DNA of 36,640 nucleotides from positions 1 to 36,640 of the forward strand of contig JACQHZ010000411.1 in assembly GCA_016198745.1 (NCBI GenBank). Direction: 5' to 3'. Shown piece by piece: positions 26,164 through 32,841 of the stretch. The position numbers and the translations under genes were made by a program. The notes beneath the pieces were generated by a model. It ran no database searches. It was not told the origin of the DNA and worked only from the letters and a program-made list of their open reading frames with translations. This stretch comes from Verrucomicrobiota bacterium. Its GTDB lineage: Bacteria > Verrucomicrobiota > Verrucomicrobiia > JABWAM01. Position 1 is the stretch's first letter. Every line of letters begins with the position of its first letter.

Positions 26164-27831
26164 ATGCCCGATCCCCAGCATGTTGAACCCCCCAAGCTGC
26201 AGATGGTCAATTTGACGATTGACGATCAACCGGTCTCCGTGCCCAGGGGCGCCAATGTCATCCTTGCCGCCAGGAAACTTGGCATTCAAATCCCGCATTA
26301 TTGCTACCACGAAAAACTGTCCGTGTCCGGCAACTGCCGGATGTGTTTGATTGAGATGGGGACCCCCAGGATGGGTCCCGACCGGAAACCGGTGCTCAAA
26401 CCGGATGGTACGCCCGAAATCGCCTGGATTCCAAGGCCGCAGATTGGATGCGCCACCACGGTGAGCGAAGGCATGGCCGTTCGCACCAGGTCAAAGATGG
26501 TGGAGGATGCCCGCAAGGGCGTTTTGGAATTCCTCCTCATCAATCATCCGCTGGATTGTCCTGTTTGCGATCAGGCGGGCGAATGTCATCTCCAGGAATA
26601 CTCGGTTGAATATGGCAACGGACAATCGCGATTCATCGAGCAAAAAGTTCACAAGCCGAAAAATGTTCGGCTCGGTCCGCGCGTGACGCTGGACGATGAG
26701 CGTTGCATTCTATGCTCCCGTTGCATCCGGTTCTGCCGGGAGATCGCGAAGGACGATGTGCTTGGCTTCCTGGACCGCGGGAGCCACACGACATTGGGCA
26801 GTTATCCGGGCCGACAGCTTGAAAACAACTATTCGCTCAACACGACGGACATCTGTCCCGTGGGCGCGCTGACCTCGACGGATTTCCGGTTCAAGATGCG
26901 CGCCTGGTTTCTGAAAGAAACGGAAAGCATCTGCACGTCCTGCGCGACCGGTTGCAACATCATCGTGGGATCGCGTGAAGGCGTCGTTCACCGCTACACG
27001 CCCCGTGGCAATGACGCCGTCAATTCCGACTGGATGTGCGACGCCGGCCGCCTGAATTACAAGTGGATCAATGACGAACGGCGGTTGCAGACGCCGATGC
27101 TCCGATCCAACACCATTGCCGCGTCAGGGTCGGATGTGGCGCCGGTGACGTGGGAGGTTGCCCTCGAATTCTGCCGTCAAAAATTGCAGGACAGCCGGGG
27201 GCGTCTGGCGGTTCTTGCTTCGGGCCGGTGTTCCACGGAAGAGCTGTTCCTGTTGAAAAAGATTGCCGCCACCTATCTGGCTCAAGCAACCGACATTGTG
27301 GGCCGAACAGGCGACGGGGACAGGCTCTTGTTGAGCGCGGACAAGAATCCGAATACGGAAGGAGCTCGTCTCATGGGATTGACCGGCGAAAGGCCGGGCG
27401 AATCAATTCCAAAAATCCGGGAAGGGATCGCGCGCGGCGACATTCGCGGGCTGCTGGCGGTTGGCGAATGCGCCGTCAAGATGGGCGTCCCTGCCTCCAG
27501 CCTGGACAAGCTTGACGCTCTGATCGTGATCGATGTCTTGCCCAACGGCGCCACGGCCTGGGCTCAGGCCGCCCTGCCGGGCGCCGTCCACGTGGAAAAA
27601 CGGGGCACGTTCATCAACGGCAAGAAGCGGCTTCAGCGTTTCCACCCCGCGTTTCCCCCGAAAGGACAGGCGCGCGCTGACTGGGAAATTTTGAGAGGAC
27701 TTCTTCCGGAAACAGTGACGCGCGACCTCACGACATTCGAGCGGTTGTTCAAGGAAATGTGCGATCAAACGCCGGCATTGAACGGTTTGAGTTGGAACGC
27801 CGTTGGAGATTGCGGAGTTGATTTGAGATGA
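26164..27831 (+). CDS. nuoG: NADH-quinone oxidoreductase subunit G (short type)
   Basis: This 555-residue subunit carries electrons from NADH through the hydrophilic arm of complex I. The N-terminal 2Fe-2S ferredoxin domain has Cys47, 58, 61 and 96. The His-Cys3 4Fe-4S site is His128, Cys132, 135 and 141 (HPLDCPVCDQAGEC). A further 4Fe-4S site is Cys181, 184, 187 and 231, and a molybdopterin-type 4Fe-4S domain starts at Cys257 (ICTSCATGCN). The long C-terminal catalytic-like part of the E. coli protein (about 900 residues) is largely missing, as in short NuoG forms. ATG 26164 is chosen over TTG 26113; ATG 26203 is also possible. A perfect Rex operator lies upstream, but nuoH is 5 kb away rather than adjacent. 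Confidence 0.94.
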   Translation: MPDPQHVEPPKLQMVNLTIDDQPVSVPRGANVILAARKLGIQIPHYCYHEKLSVSGNCRMCLIEMGTPRMGPDRKPVLKPDGTPEIAWIPRPQIGCATTVSEGMAVRTRSKMVEDARKGVLEFLLINHPLDCPVCDQAGECHLQEYSVEYGNGQSRFIEQKVHKPKNVRLGPRVTLDDERCILCSRCIRFCREIAKDDVLGFLDRGSHTTLGSYPGRQLENNYSLNTTDICPVGALTSTDFRFKMRAWFLKETESICTSCATGCNIIVGSREGVVHRYTPRGNDAVNSDWMCDAGRLNYKWINDERRLQTPMLRSNTIAASGSDVAPVTWEVALEFCRQKLQDSRGRLAVLASGRCSTEELFLLKKIAATYLAQATDIVGRTGDGDRLLLSADKNPNTEGARLMGLTGERPGESIPKIREGIARGDIRGLLAVGECAVKMGVPASSLDKLDALIVIDVLPNGATAWAQAALPGAVHVEKRGTFINGKKRLQRFHPAFPPKGQARADWEILRGLLPETVTRDLTTFERLFKEMCDQTPALNGLSWNAVGDCGVDLR

Positions 27832-28108
27832 CGTTCGCCGGGCGTGGCGCCATGCCGCCGGCTGAAATGCACAGGTGATCCAAGAAGCCGGCGGTTTGTT
27901 CCTCGCGGTCAAAACAGAAGGTCCCCTGACGCAGGATGTCAAGCTTTCGCGCCACATCTTTCATCTCAGCACGGTTGGCCCGCCTGGTGATGCCGGTGTG
28001 AAAGCTCTGCAGCTTCTTCCGAACCGCATCGTAAATTTCCTGCCCTTTTCGCAGAACGTCCCGATTCATCCAGAAATCCGAAGGCGCCATCGCGGTTTCA
28101 TGGGTCAT
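27749..28108 (-). pseudogene. Hypothetical gene, probably 3'-truncated against the nuoG end
   Basis: ATG 28108 is preceded by a very good AAAGGAG at 8-nt spacing, so translation here is likely. The frame runs 119 residues. Residues 1-85, including AEMKDVARKLDILRQGTFCF, look like a real globular protein. The last 30 or so are simply antisense to the nuoG 3' end (27749-27831) and unlike a natural C terminus. From memory, KLDILRQGTFCFDxEE resembles a small uncharacterised family of cyanobacteria and planctomycetes; I cannot name it. It probably lost its 3' end when the island joined nuoG. Confidence 0.5.
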
Positions 28109-28188
28109 GGAGAGAACTCCTTTCAAACAGCAGGATTCAGGATAACGTCGTTTGACCTCGCAAAGCCACCTGCCTCGGAAGCGGACGC

Positions 28189-28215
28189 GGCAGCGGCCGG
28201 TCGCTTTCCGCTGCC
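28189..28215. repeat. GC-rich stem-loop
   Basis: GGCAGCGG at 28189-28196 pairs with CCGCTGCC at 28208-28215 around an 11-nt loop. It lies between the stop of the antitoxin-like gene and the start of the truncated gene. No T-run follows, so a terminator is not supported; it may be a REP-like remnant. Confidence 0.4.
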
Positions 28216-28242
28216 ACCACGTGGGGCGGCTTGACGGAAACA

Positions 28243-28503
28243 TCACTCGCCCGATTTATAACCTTCCGGCAACCGGTCGTAACCCGGCGGATCAACGTCC
28301 GGCACACGCGCCAGAATCTCGTCCACCTTTTTCCAGTTCACCCGTTGGGCGCGCGATGCCATGCTCTCACGAGACGGAGAGGCGGACACCTGCGCGGCGA
28401 GCGCGATCGAGACAATCTGGTCCACGGTGACCTTCTCTTTGGCGGCCAGTTCGTTGACCTGCTGTAACAGCAGATCGGGGATTTTTGCTTGCAGAGTGCT
28501 CAT
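28243..28503 (-). CDS. Small antitoxin-like protein downstream of a PIN toxin
   Basis: This 86-residue protein starts MSTLQAKIPDLLLQQVNELA, followed by KEKVTVDQIVSIALAAQVSA. This is the pattern of small ribbon-helix-helix-like proteins encoded next to PIN toxins. The tail (NWKKVDEILARVPDVDPPGYDRL) matches the same family from memory. Its ATG overlaps the stop of the PIN frame by ATGA. The toxin-first order is the reverse of the usual one. The gene is intact even though the toxin is frameshifted. Confidence 0.65.
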   Translation of the reverse strand: MSTLQAKIPDLLLQQVNELAAKEKVTVDQIVSIALAAQVSASPSRESMASRAQRVNWKKVDEILARVPDVDPPGYDRLPEGYKSGE

Positions 28504-28918
28504 GGCGCTACTCGTAATTGTGCCAGAAATTGCCCGGGTTTCAAGACCCGAATGCCAAGTTTTTCGGCAGACTGTAAATCACGGATGTTGTGGCTCACGA
28601 TCAATCGCACGCCCGATTCGTATGCCAACTGGATGAGCGGCTCGTCGTCTGGATCGGATAAGACCGGCTCCCATCCGTGGGAAGCGTCCATTCTTCGGCT
28701 CTGGCGGAGACGGCGTTGATCAACTCATCTGCGTCCGCCAACGCCAGGCCCATCTCAGCCGCGTTGCGCTTCAACACCTCCTCGTACTCAAACAACAAGT
28801 GATTGCTTACAATCGCGGTCCACTCCCCCACGCGCAACCGTCGAAACACCTCAAAGGACGCGCCCCCCCTCGATCGGAAGGCAGCAACCAGCACGTTGGT
28901 GTCCAGGACGGCTTTCAT
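28500..28918 (-). pseudogene. PIN-domain toxin broken by a frameshift
   Basis: From ATG 28918 the frame reads MKAVLDTNVLVAAFRSRGG (first PIN Asp) and SNHLLFEYEEVLKRN (Glu), up to NAVSARAEEW. It then leaves the family. The rest of the PIN fold is in another frame: WEPVLSDPDDEPLIQLA, RLIVSHNIRDLQSAEKLGIRVLKPGQFL, ending at 28500. The switch lies near 28680-28700. The two parts together make a full-length PIN-family toxin (ribonuclease), so a single-base indel has inactivated it, unless it is a sequencing error. The downstream antitoxin-like gene overlaps its stop. Confidence 0.8.
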
Positions 28919-29007
28919 TCCTCGGCGCTTTCCTCCAGGGCAAGATCACCCTTGGAAGGGTGACCCACCAGCTTGATTCCGGCGGAGGTCAGGACGGCTG
29001 CCGGCCG
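28915..29007 (-). pseudogene. C-terminal remnant of a second antitoxin-like gene
   Basis: The frame ending at 28915 reads AAVLTSAGIKLVGHPSKGD and LALEESAEE, and its TGA overlaps the PIN ATG as ATGA. That coupling and the sequence are typical of the end of a small antitoxin or companion protein. Its N-terminal part is missing: beyond residue -30 the frame enters a repeat element (29008-29057). It is likely a decapitated partner of the PIN gene. Confidence 0.45.
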
Positions 29008-29333
29008 ACCTGTCCGATGGAGGCTCAGCGAAAGCGGAAGCCTCGGCGCAGGCAGGTGGAGGGCGAAGCGTCATTTTCCAATCTTTGACTGTGCCGTATT
29101 TCTTAATCCAACCCTTCGCCCCAAGCCAAGAACGAGAAACCGTGGGCTTGCCGCCAATCGCCTTCTTCCTGAACGCGTCTTCAAACTTTTGCCGGGAAGC
29201 CCGACCATAACGGTAAGGGATAAGTTCTGAGGTCAAAAGAATCACCAGCAGTTCGTTCCAATCACTGTTTGGCTTCAGCCGTGCTTGTTTCCCCAATGAC
29301 TCGAAACAGGCGCTTCATCAGGGTCGCGTTCAT
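28946..29333 (-). pseudogene. Hypothetical protein gene with frameshift and repeat-derived C terminus
   Basis: A start at ATG 29333 (or 29318) gives MKRLFRVIG and then goes out of frame at a GGGGAAA run near 29295. The alternative frame continues GKQARLKPNSDWNELLVILL and goes on through PYRYGRASRQKFEDAFRKKA to KYGTVKDWKMTL. The natural protein would be about 90 residues. After KMTL the frame crosses the repeat element at 29008-29057 and ends in unrelated sequence. I recognise no family. The lone TTG at 29296 could be used instead of a frameshift. Confidence 0.5.
29008..29057. repeat. Short hairpin element inside decayed genes
   Basis: Within 29008-29057, GAGGCT at 29020-29025 pairs with AGCCTC at 29039-29044, and CCTG at the left edge pairs with CAGG at the right. 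The stretch breaks both the antitoxin-like remnant and the hypothetical gene beside it, so it was probably inserted. Similar hairpins with AGCGAAAGCGG cores recur in other genomes, from memory. Confidence 0.5.
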
Positions 29334-29346
29334 GGTGTACACAATA

Positions 29347-29478
29347 TTACCGATTTCTGGGTGAATTGAAACCCTTGTGTTGGCGCAAGGGCGACGGGGG
29401 TTCGTCAGGCAGGGTGATTGGGAGTTCGCCAGCGGTGGCGTGTTTCTGCCGGGGGCCATCGAGGACTTTCAGGAACAT
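29347..29478 (-). CDS. Small ORF directly after the Mod remnant
   Basis: ATG 29478 opens a 43-residue frame starting MFLKVLDGPRQKHATAGELP, seven bases after the stop of the Mod remnant. The position suggests translational linkage. It is proline- and basic-rich and not recognised. It may be a relic of a longer downstream gene of the restriction locus. A CCCTTG/CAAGGG hairpin lies within it. Confidence 0.3.
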   Translation of the reverse strand: MFLKVLDGPRQKHATAGELPITLPDEPPSPLRQHKGFNSPRNR

Positions 29479-29485
29479 GGCTGGC

Positions 29486-30132
29486 TCAGATCGTCTTCAA
29501 CTTCTCGCCCAGGTTGTGTTTCAGGTTCCATTTCTTGGTCGTGTTGAGGGCGAATTCGAGGCAGATGAAGAATTGATCTTTGTGGGCCTTGAAATGATCC
29601 ACGGTTTTGGATTCCAGCTTGGGATCAAGGCAGATGAGGCTTTCTTTGTGGGCGTCTTTGGCGAGGAAAACCTCGTTCTTCGTGAAATCCTTTTGGATGA
29701 ATTTTCGGTTGCCGCCGCCGGCCTTGTCGGGGTTCACGGAGCGGGCGGGGTCATACACGAGCGTGGCGCGGCTGGGCGTGAAGGCGTCGCGCTTGGATCT
29801 GGTTTTGCCATACCAGCGGAAGTCGTAGCGCTCGGTCTCGCTCACCAGCGCGGGGTCCACCGCCTTCTTCAACTCATCGACATTGAGCTGCCCTCGTTGG
29901 AAAAGAGATCGGGGAAAAGTCGCTTGAGCGCGGCGAGCCGTTCCGCGTTGTGGTCGGGCGAGAGCGGGAGGAGGGACGCGAGGGTTTCCCGCTGCGTGTC
30001 ACCCTGAGCGGAGCGGAGGGTCTCCGCCGTGGGCGACAGGGATGAATCTTCGATCGCATGCACTTCCCCCGTCTTCGCGGGGGCAGGATGACAAGGTTCG
30101 GATTTGGCGGCGCGTTTTTTGACGGGTTTCAT
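29486..30132 (-). pseudogene. Remnant of a type III restriction-modification DNA methyltransferase (Mod)
   Basis: From ATG 30132 the N-terminal piece ends NAERLAALKRLFPDLFSNEG, then shifts frame near 29880. The second frame gives QLNVDELKKAVDPALV, then SETERYDFRWYGKTRSKRDA and TPSRATLVYDPARSVN. This is the typical N terminus of type III Mod proteins, before the target-recognition and SAM-binding (DPPY) motifs. Those motifs are gone. The sequence jumps to KDFTKNEVFLAKDAHKES and FALNTTKKWNLKHNLGEKL, a C-terminal-like tail. So a frameshift and a large internal deletion have removed the methylase core. A repeat element (29997-30100) is also inserted in the N-terminal stretch. The assignment rests on the N-terminal pattern. 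Confidence 0.6.
29997..30100. repeat. REP-like repeat block inside the Mod remnant
   Basis: The stretch starts TGTCACCCTGAGCGGAGCGG, a word family well known as a dispersed intergenic repeat in many bacteria. It ends with a CCCCCG-TCTTCG-CGGGGG hairpin (30066-30083) followed by GCAGGATGACAAGG. Both parts are typical REP-type units. They lie in coding sequence here, in keeping with the host gene being dead. Confidence 0.65.
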
Positions 30133-30200
30133 GGTTCCTTCGCGCTGGGCCGAGTTTTTCAAAGGAAGAAATCGTCGGTTCGCGCGCCGGTATCCAAAGA

Positions 30201-31193
30201 TTAACGCGCCGGGGCTTGATGGTAGAGCACCTTCCGCTCCATCGGCTGGTATTCCTCATCGTCGAGCTTGATCGTCTCCGCACCCGACACTTGCTGATAG
30301 CCAAATTTCTCATAGAACCCTGTTTTTTCCTTGATGGCATTCAGTCGCACGAGCCGGTGGTTCGATTGCCGGGCGAGCGTATCTGCGAAACGGACCAGGA
30401 CCCCGCCATAGCCATGAGCTTGGGCTTTGGAGTCAACCACGACTTCATCGATCGAAAGCCCCCCAGAACCGTCGAATGGGTGAACCGTCAAAAAACCGAC
30501 TATTTGGCCGGTTCGCTCCAGAACATAAGTGCAGGTTGTGCCATCGGTAACTTTCATCTGGAACAGTCGGTCACCCCAGGTCATCCGATCCATGGACTTA
30601 ACGTTCGAAACAATCGGTGGCTGGGAAAGGTGCTTCGAATCCAGGCGCTGAATTTGCAAGGGCAGCTGCCCCTTTTTCCCCGCATTCAGGCGATTATTTG
30701 GGATTTTGTTGAGAAGAAAGTACGCTCGATCGGCTTCGTCGATCATCACGCCCCAAATCGTTGGGATGAAAATGCTATGCTGTTTGACGAACAAACTGTA
30801 GCTGCTCAATTCTTCCGGTCCATGTCGGAGAATTTCCTCGGCGCATTTGCTCATCATCCGCCCCGAGTGAATGGCACCATCCAGCAACAGCACGGATTTT
30901 CCGCGAATGGCAGGTGCGGGATCGCCCTTCGAGAACCGGATATTTTCCGACCCGTTCTCAACCTCGATGGGAAACACCACCGTCTGAGAGAGCAGTTCTG
31001 GATACTTCTCCGGGATCAAACCCAAAAGGGCTCTTAACAACTCGGCGCCGGACTCGGTGACAGGACACCAGACAGTGGGGATTGGTTTTATCTCCTGCAG
31101 CCGTCCCAAGAAATCCAGCAAATAGGCGTTGGTCTCTTCTTTTCCAAGGAAATAGGTTTTCACTACATTGTCAATCGTGCGCGGCAAACCCAT
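30201..31193 (-). CDS. Phosphoribosyltransferase-GNAT acetyltransferase fusion protein
   Basis: This 330-residue protein joins two domains. Residues about 40-170 look like a type I phosphoribosyltransferase: VWCPVTESGAELLRAL, and KSVLLLDGAIHSGRMM in place of the PRPP loop (canonical DD-x3-TG is here DG-x3-SG). Residues about 215-330 are a GNAT domain, with LSIDEVVVDSKAQAHGYGGVLV (motif A, acetyl-CoA binding) and KEKTGFYEKFGYQQV (motif B). ATG 31193 is chosen because codons further up lie in the stem-loop and the zinc-ribbon gene. The neighbour upstream is a zinc-ribbon gene 56 bp away. The locus is a decayed restriction island, so a defence role is possible. I know no characterised protein with this architecture. 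Confidence 0.72.
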   Translation of the reverse strand: MGLPRTIDNVVKTYFLGKEETNAYLLDFLGRLQEIKPIPTVWCPVTESGAELLRALLGLIPEKYPELLSQTVVFPIEVENGSENIRFSKGDPAPAIRGKSVLLLDGAIHSGRMMSKCAEEILRHGPEELSSYSLFVKQHSIFIPTIWGVMIDEADRAYFLLNKIPNNRLNAGKKGQLPLQIQRLDSKHLSQPPIVSNVKSMDRMTWGDRLFQMKVTDGTTCTYVLERTGQIVGFLTVHPFDGSGGLSIDEVVVDSKAQAHGYGGVLVRFADTLARQSNHRLVRLNAIKEKTGFYEKFGYQQVSGAETIKLDDEEYQPMERKVLYHQAPAR

Positions 31194-31199
31194 GTTGTC

Positions 31200-31231
31200 C
31201 GGCGGGCGTCCCTGCGATTGCCTGCCCGCCG
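31200..31231. repeat. Stem-loop next to the PRTase-GNAT start
   Basis: CGGCGGGC at 31200-31207 pairs perfectly with GCCCGCCG at 31224-31231 (16-nt loop). It ends 6 nt before the ATG of the PRTase-GNAT gene, where a ribosome-binding site would be, and no such site is visible. The hairpin could restrain translation or be a REP-type unit. Confidence 0.45.
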
Positions 31232-31249
31232 TGCAGCACTGGTTTGTCC

Positions 31250-31471
31250 TTAGCCCCGGCGAATCCCGGCTGAAGCAATCGGACGGCGCTCGATTTCCTC
31301 TCCAAGCTGCTCGTAGTAGCAATCGCTACAAGCATAGCCACCTGGCGTCTGCCGCTTGCCGGTAATGGTCTCTTGAAGCATGATTCCACACCCGGAACAT
31401 TTCTGCTGGTCAGAGCACAGATCCTCCAGAAGCTCAGGCTTTTCGAGTAGATCTCTGAGGTAGATGGTCAT
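31250..31471 (-). CDS. Small zinc-ribbon protein
   Basis: This 73-residue protein has two cysteine pairs, Cys25/Cys28 (CSGC) and Cys48/Cys51 (CSDC), with a further Cys19. These can hold a zinc ion in a ribbon or treble-clef arrangement. The N-terminal helix is YLRDLLEKPELLEDL and the C-terminal part is basic. ATG 31471 has AAAGGA at 7-nt spacing. It lies 148 bp from the upstream KilA-N gene with its own candidate promoter. The PRTase-GNAT gene follows after 56 bp, so the two form a likely operon. It could bind nucleic acid or serve as a partner of the fusion protein; neither is shown. Confidence 0.68.
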   Translation of the reverse strand: MTIYLRDLLEKPELLEDLCSDQQKCSGCGIMLQETITGKRQTPGGYACSDCYYEQLGEEIERRPIASAGIRRG

Positions 31472-31586
31472 GGATGATCCTTTCTTTGGATAGGAAAACG
31501 ATCCTGAATCGAAGAAACTGCGCACTAAAGCGCCATGCAAACACGTCATCCCATTGATTACCGACTATTTGCGTAAATGACAATCA

Positions 31587-31616
31587 GTTCTAGCAATCGG
31601 ACTCCTGCGCTGTCAA
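31587..31616 (-). promoter_or_regulatory. Candidate sigma-70 promoter for the zinc-ribbon/PRTase-GNAT operon
   Basis: On the minus strand TTGACA (31616-31611) is followed after 18 nt by TAGAAC (31592-31587). The -35 box is perfect, the -10 box fair. The start codon is about 115 nt downstream. This suggests the two genes are transcribed apart from the KilA-N gene, whose stop is right beside it. Confidence 0.45.
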
Positions 31617-31619
31617 CAC

Positions 31620-32369
31620 TCAATTTCCGCGATTATTGTTGTGGGCGCATGGCAGTTCCGCCCACTGGTTTTGGTGATTGTTGGCCAGCACGAGCAACGG
31701 CTCGACGGTGGCATCGTCATGGATGTTGCCTGCGAGTTTGGGATTGGCGGCGCGCCAGTGTTGGGCGGTCTGGCCGAAGAGGGCGACATTGAGCAGGTCG
31801 GCTTCGGTGGCGTAGGCAATGGCGGCCTGCACGGGGGTGACGACATCTGGGATCAGGTGAGCTTTGATGGCGTCCGTGTGGATGCGGTAATTGAGCTTGG
31901 AAAGGGTGCGGTTGAGATTCCAGGAGAGCGAGAGGCGGCGGTTTTCGTCGTCCTTGAGGCGCTGGAATTCCTTGATGAGGTAGATTTTGAACTCGGGGCT
32001 GATCCACATGCCGAATTCAAACGCTATATCCTTGTGGGCGTAAGTCCCGCCATATCTTCCAGTGCTGGCCCTCAAACCGATGGCCTTGGTCTTCTCCACC
32101 CACTCCTTCACGCTGATCTTGTAGCTGTTCAAGCCCGCTTGACTTTTAATTATGGCGAATTCGCCATAATTAAAATCCGGGTTATGGACGGTCTCCCAGA
32201 TGCCAAGGAACTCGACGGTGTTGCGGTTTCTCAGCCAGTCGGAGATGAAAAAGTCCCCATCTTTGGCCTTCAACATGTCGGTCAGGGAGATGAAGTCTTC
32301 GTCGTGATGGGACAGAATGGTGATTTCCGTCCCCCGGACTTCGATGGTGGATTTCTTCGGTGTGCTCAT
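31620..32369 (-). CDS. KilA-N domain protein (phage-type DNA-binding)
   Basis: This 249-residue protein carries an N-terminal KilA-N domain: DFISLTDMLKAKDGDFFISD, then WLRNRNTVEFLGIWE and the strong GRYGGTYAHKDIAFEFGMWI followed by SPEFKIYLIKEFQRLKDDE. The C-terminal part has VTPVQAAIAYATEADLLNVA and LFGQTAQHWR. The final stretch (LANNHQNQW to NNNRGN) diverges from relatives as I recall them, so the last 20-30 residues may be replaced. KilA-N proteins come from phages and often lie in type III restriction loci between res and mod. Here its ATG overlaps the Res remnant's stop (ATGA). A 32-bp perfect palindrome lies in the coding sequence. Confidence 0.85.
   Translation of the reverse strand: MSTPKKSTIEVRGTEITILSHHDEDFISLTDMLKAKDGDFFISDWLRNRNTVEFLGIWETVHNPDFNYGEFAIIKSQAGLNSYKISVKEWVEKTKAIGLRASTGRYGGTYAHKDIAFEFGMWISPEFKIYLIKEFQRLKDDENRRLSLSWNLNRTLSKLNYRIHTDAIKAHLIPDVVTPVQAAIAYATEADLLNVALFGQTAQHWRAANPKLAGNIHDDATVEPLLVLANNHQNQWAELPCAHNNNRGN
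32144..32175. repeat. Perfect 32-bp palindrome inside the KilA-N gene
   Basis: The half-site is TTTTAATTATGGCGAA, followed by its exact reverse complement with no spacer. It encodes FNYGEFAIIK in the KilA-N frame, and the same ten residues on the other strand. It sits in a segment that seems normal for the family, not in an insertion. A perfect 32-bp palindrome is very unlikely by chance and is a plausible binding site or cruciform. Confidence 0.9.
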
Positions 32370-32653
32370 ACGGTCAGCTTGTCCTTGAAATCAGGTTGGT
32401 AGTCTTTGACGGGCGCATGGTAAAGGCGGTAATCCAGCTTCGCCTCGATGCCGATGGCGTCGAAGTGCTTCATGGCGCACCGGATCTTGAGACGCTCGGA
32501 TTCGGTGAGCGCGGGCGTCAGGTCCGTGATGTTGGCCTGGATATCGAAGAGATTGGAATTGTCGAACGAGTTGCGAATTTGCCCCGCCAATACGCCAACG
32601 ACCGCGGCAATCGCGTGACGCTGATATTCCAAATCTTCGAGAGGCAATTGCAT
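32366..32653 (-). pseudogene. Remnant of a type III restriction enzyme subunit (Res): N- and C-terminal ends joined
   Basis: From ATG 32653 the 95-residue frame starts MQLPLEDLEYQRHAIAAVVG with VLAGQ, the usual first helix of type III Res proteins ahead of the helicase. It runs to NITDLTPALTESERLKIRCAMKH-type sequence and FDAIG, which resembles the extreme C terminus of Res proteins. The ATP-binding, helicase and nuclease parts are all absent. An in-frame deletion of roughly two kilobases or more fits. The stop overlaps the KilA-N start (ATGA), so the stub may survive as a translational coupling leader. The frame is open further upstream to 32860, but that covers the nuoH promoter region. Confidence 0.55.
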
Positions 32654-32759
32654 GATGGGGAGTCGGTTCGATCCTCGCGCCAGGCCCCATTGTCTCCCAT
32701 TGGCGTGAAAATAAAAGCTCGAAACCTTCAATTTGTCGAACACCCCATGCAAAGCATGC

Positions 32760-32777
32760 TTGTGAAATTTTTCACAA
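32760..32777. promoter_or_regulatory. Rex operator upstream of nuoH
   Basis: The same perfect 18-bp dyad as before nuoG (TTGTGAAATTTTTCACAA). The identity extends by two bases on the left and four on the right, giving a 24-bp exact repeat. TTGAAA at 32784 and AATACT 17 nt later mirror the arrangement in front of nuoG. The ATG of nuoH is 64 bp after the site, so nuoH-I-J-K probably have their own redox-controlled promoter. Confidence 0.85.
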
Positions 32778-32841
32778 ATAGGGTTGAAAATTTGTCTTCT
32801 CATGAAAATACTCCCGTTTTCAACCAAGCGCGCTTTCTGCC

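Noticed and set aside
29354-29390. ATTGAAACCC followed by a CCCTTG/CAAGGG hairpin, resembling the handle of the CRISPR repeat
   Set aside because: Only about eight bases agree with the I-C repeat, there is one copy, and the hairpin differs. It is not a CRISPR unit.
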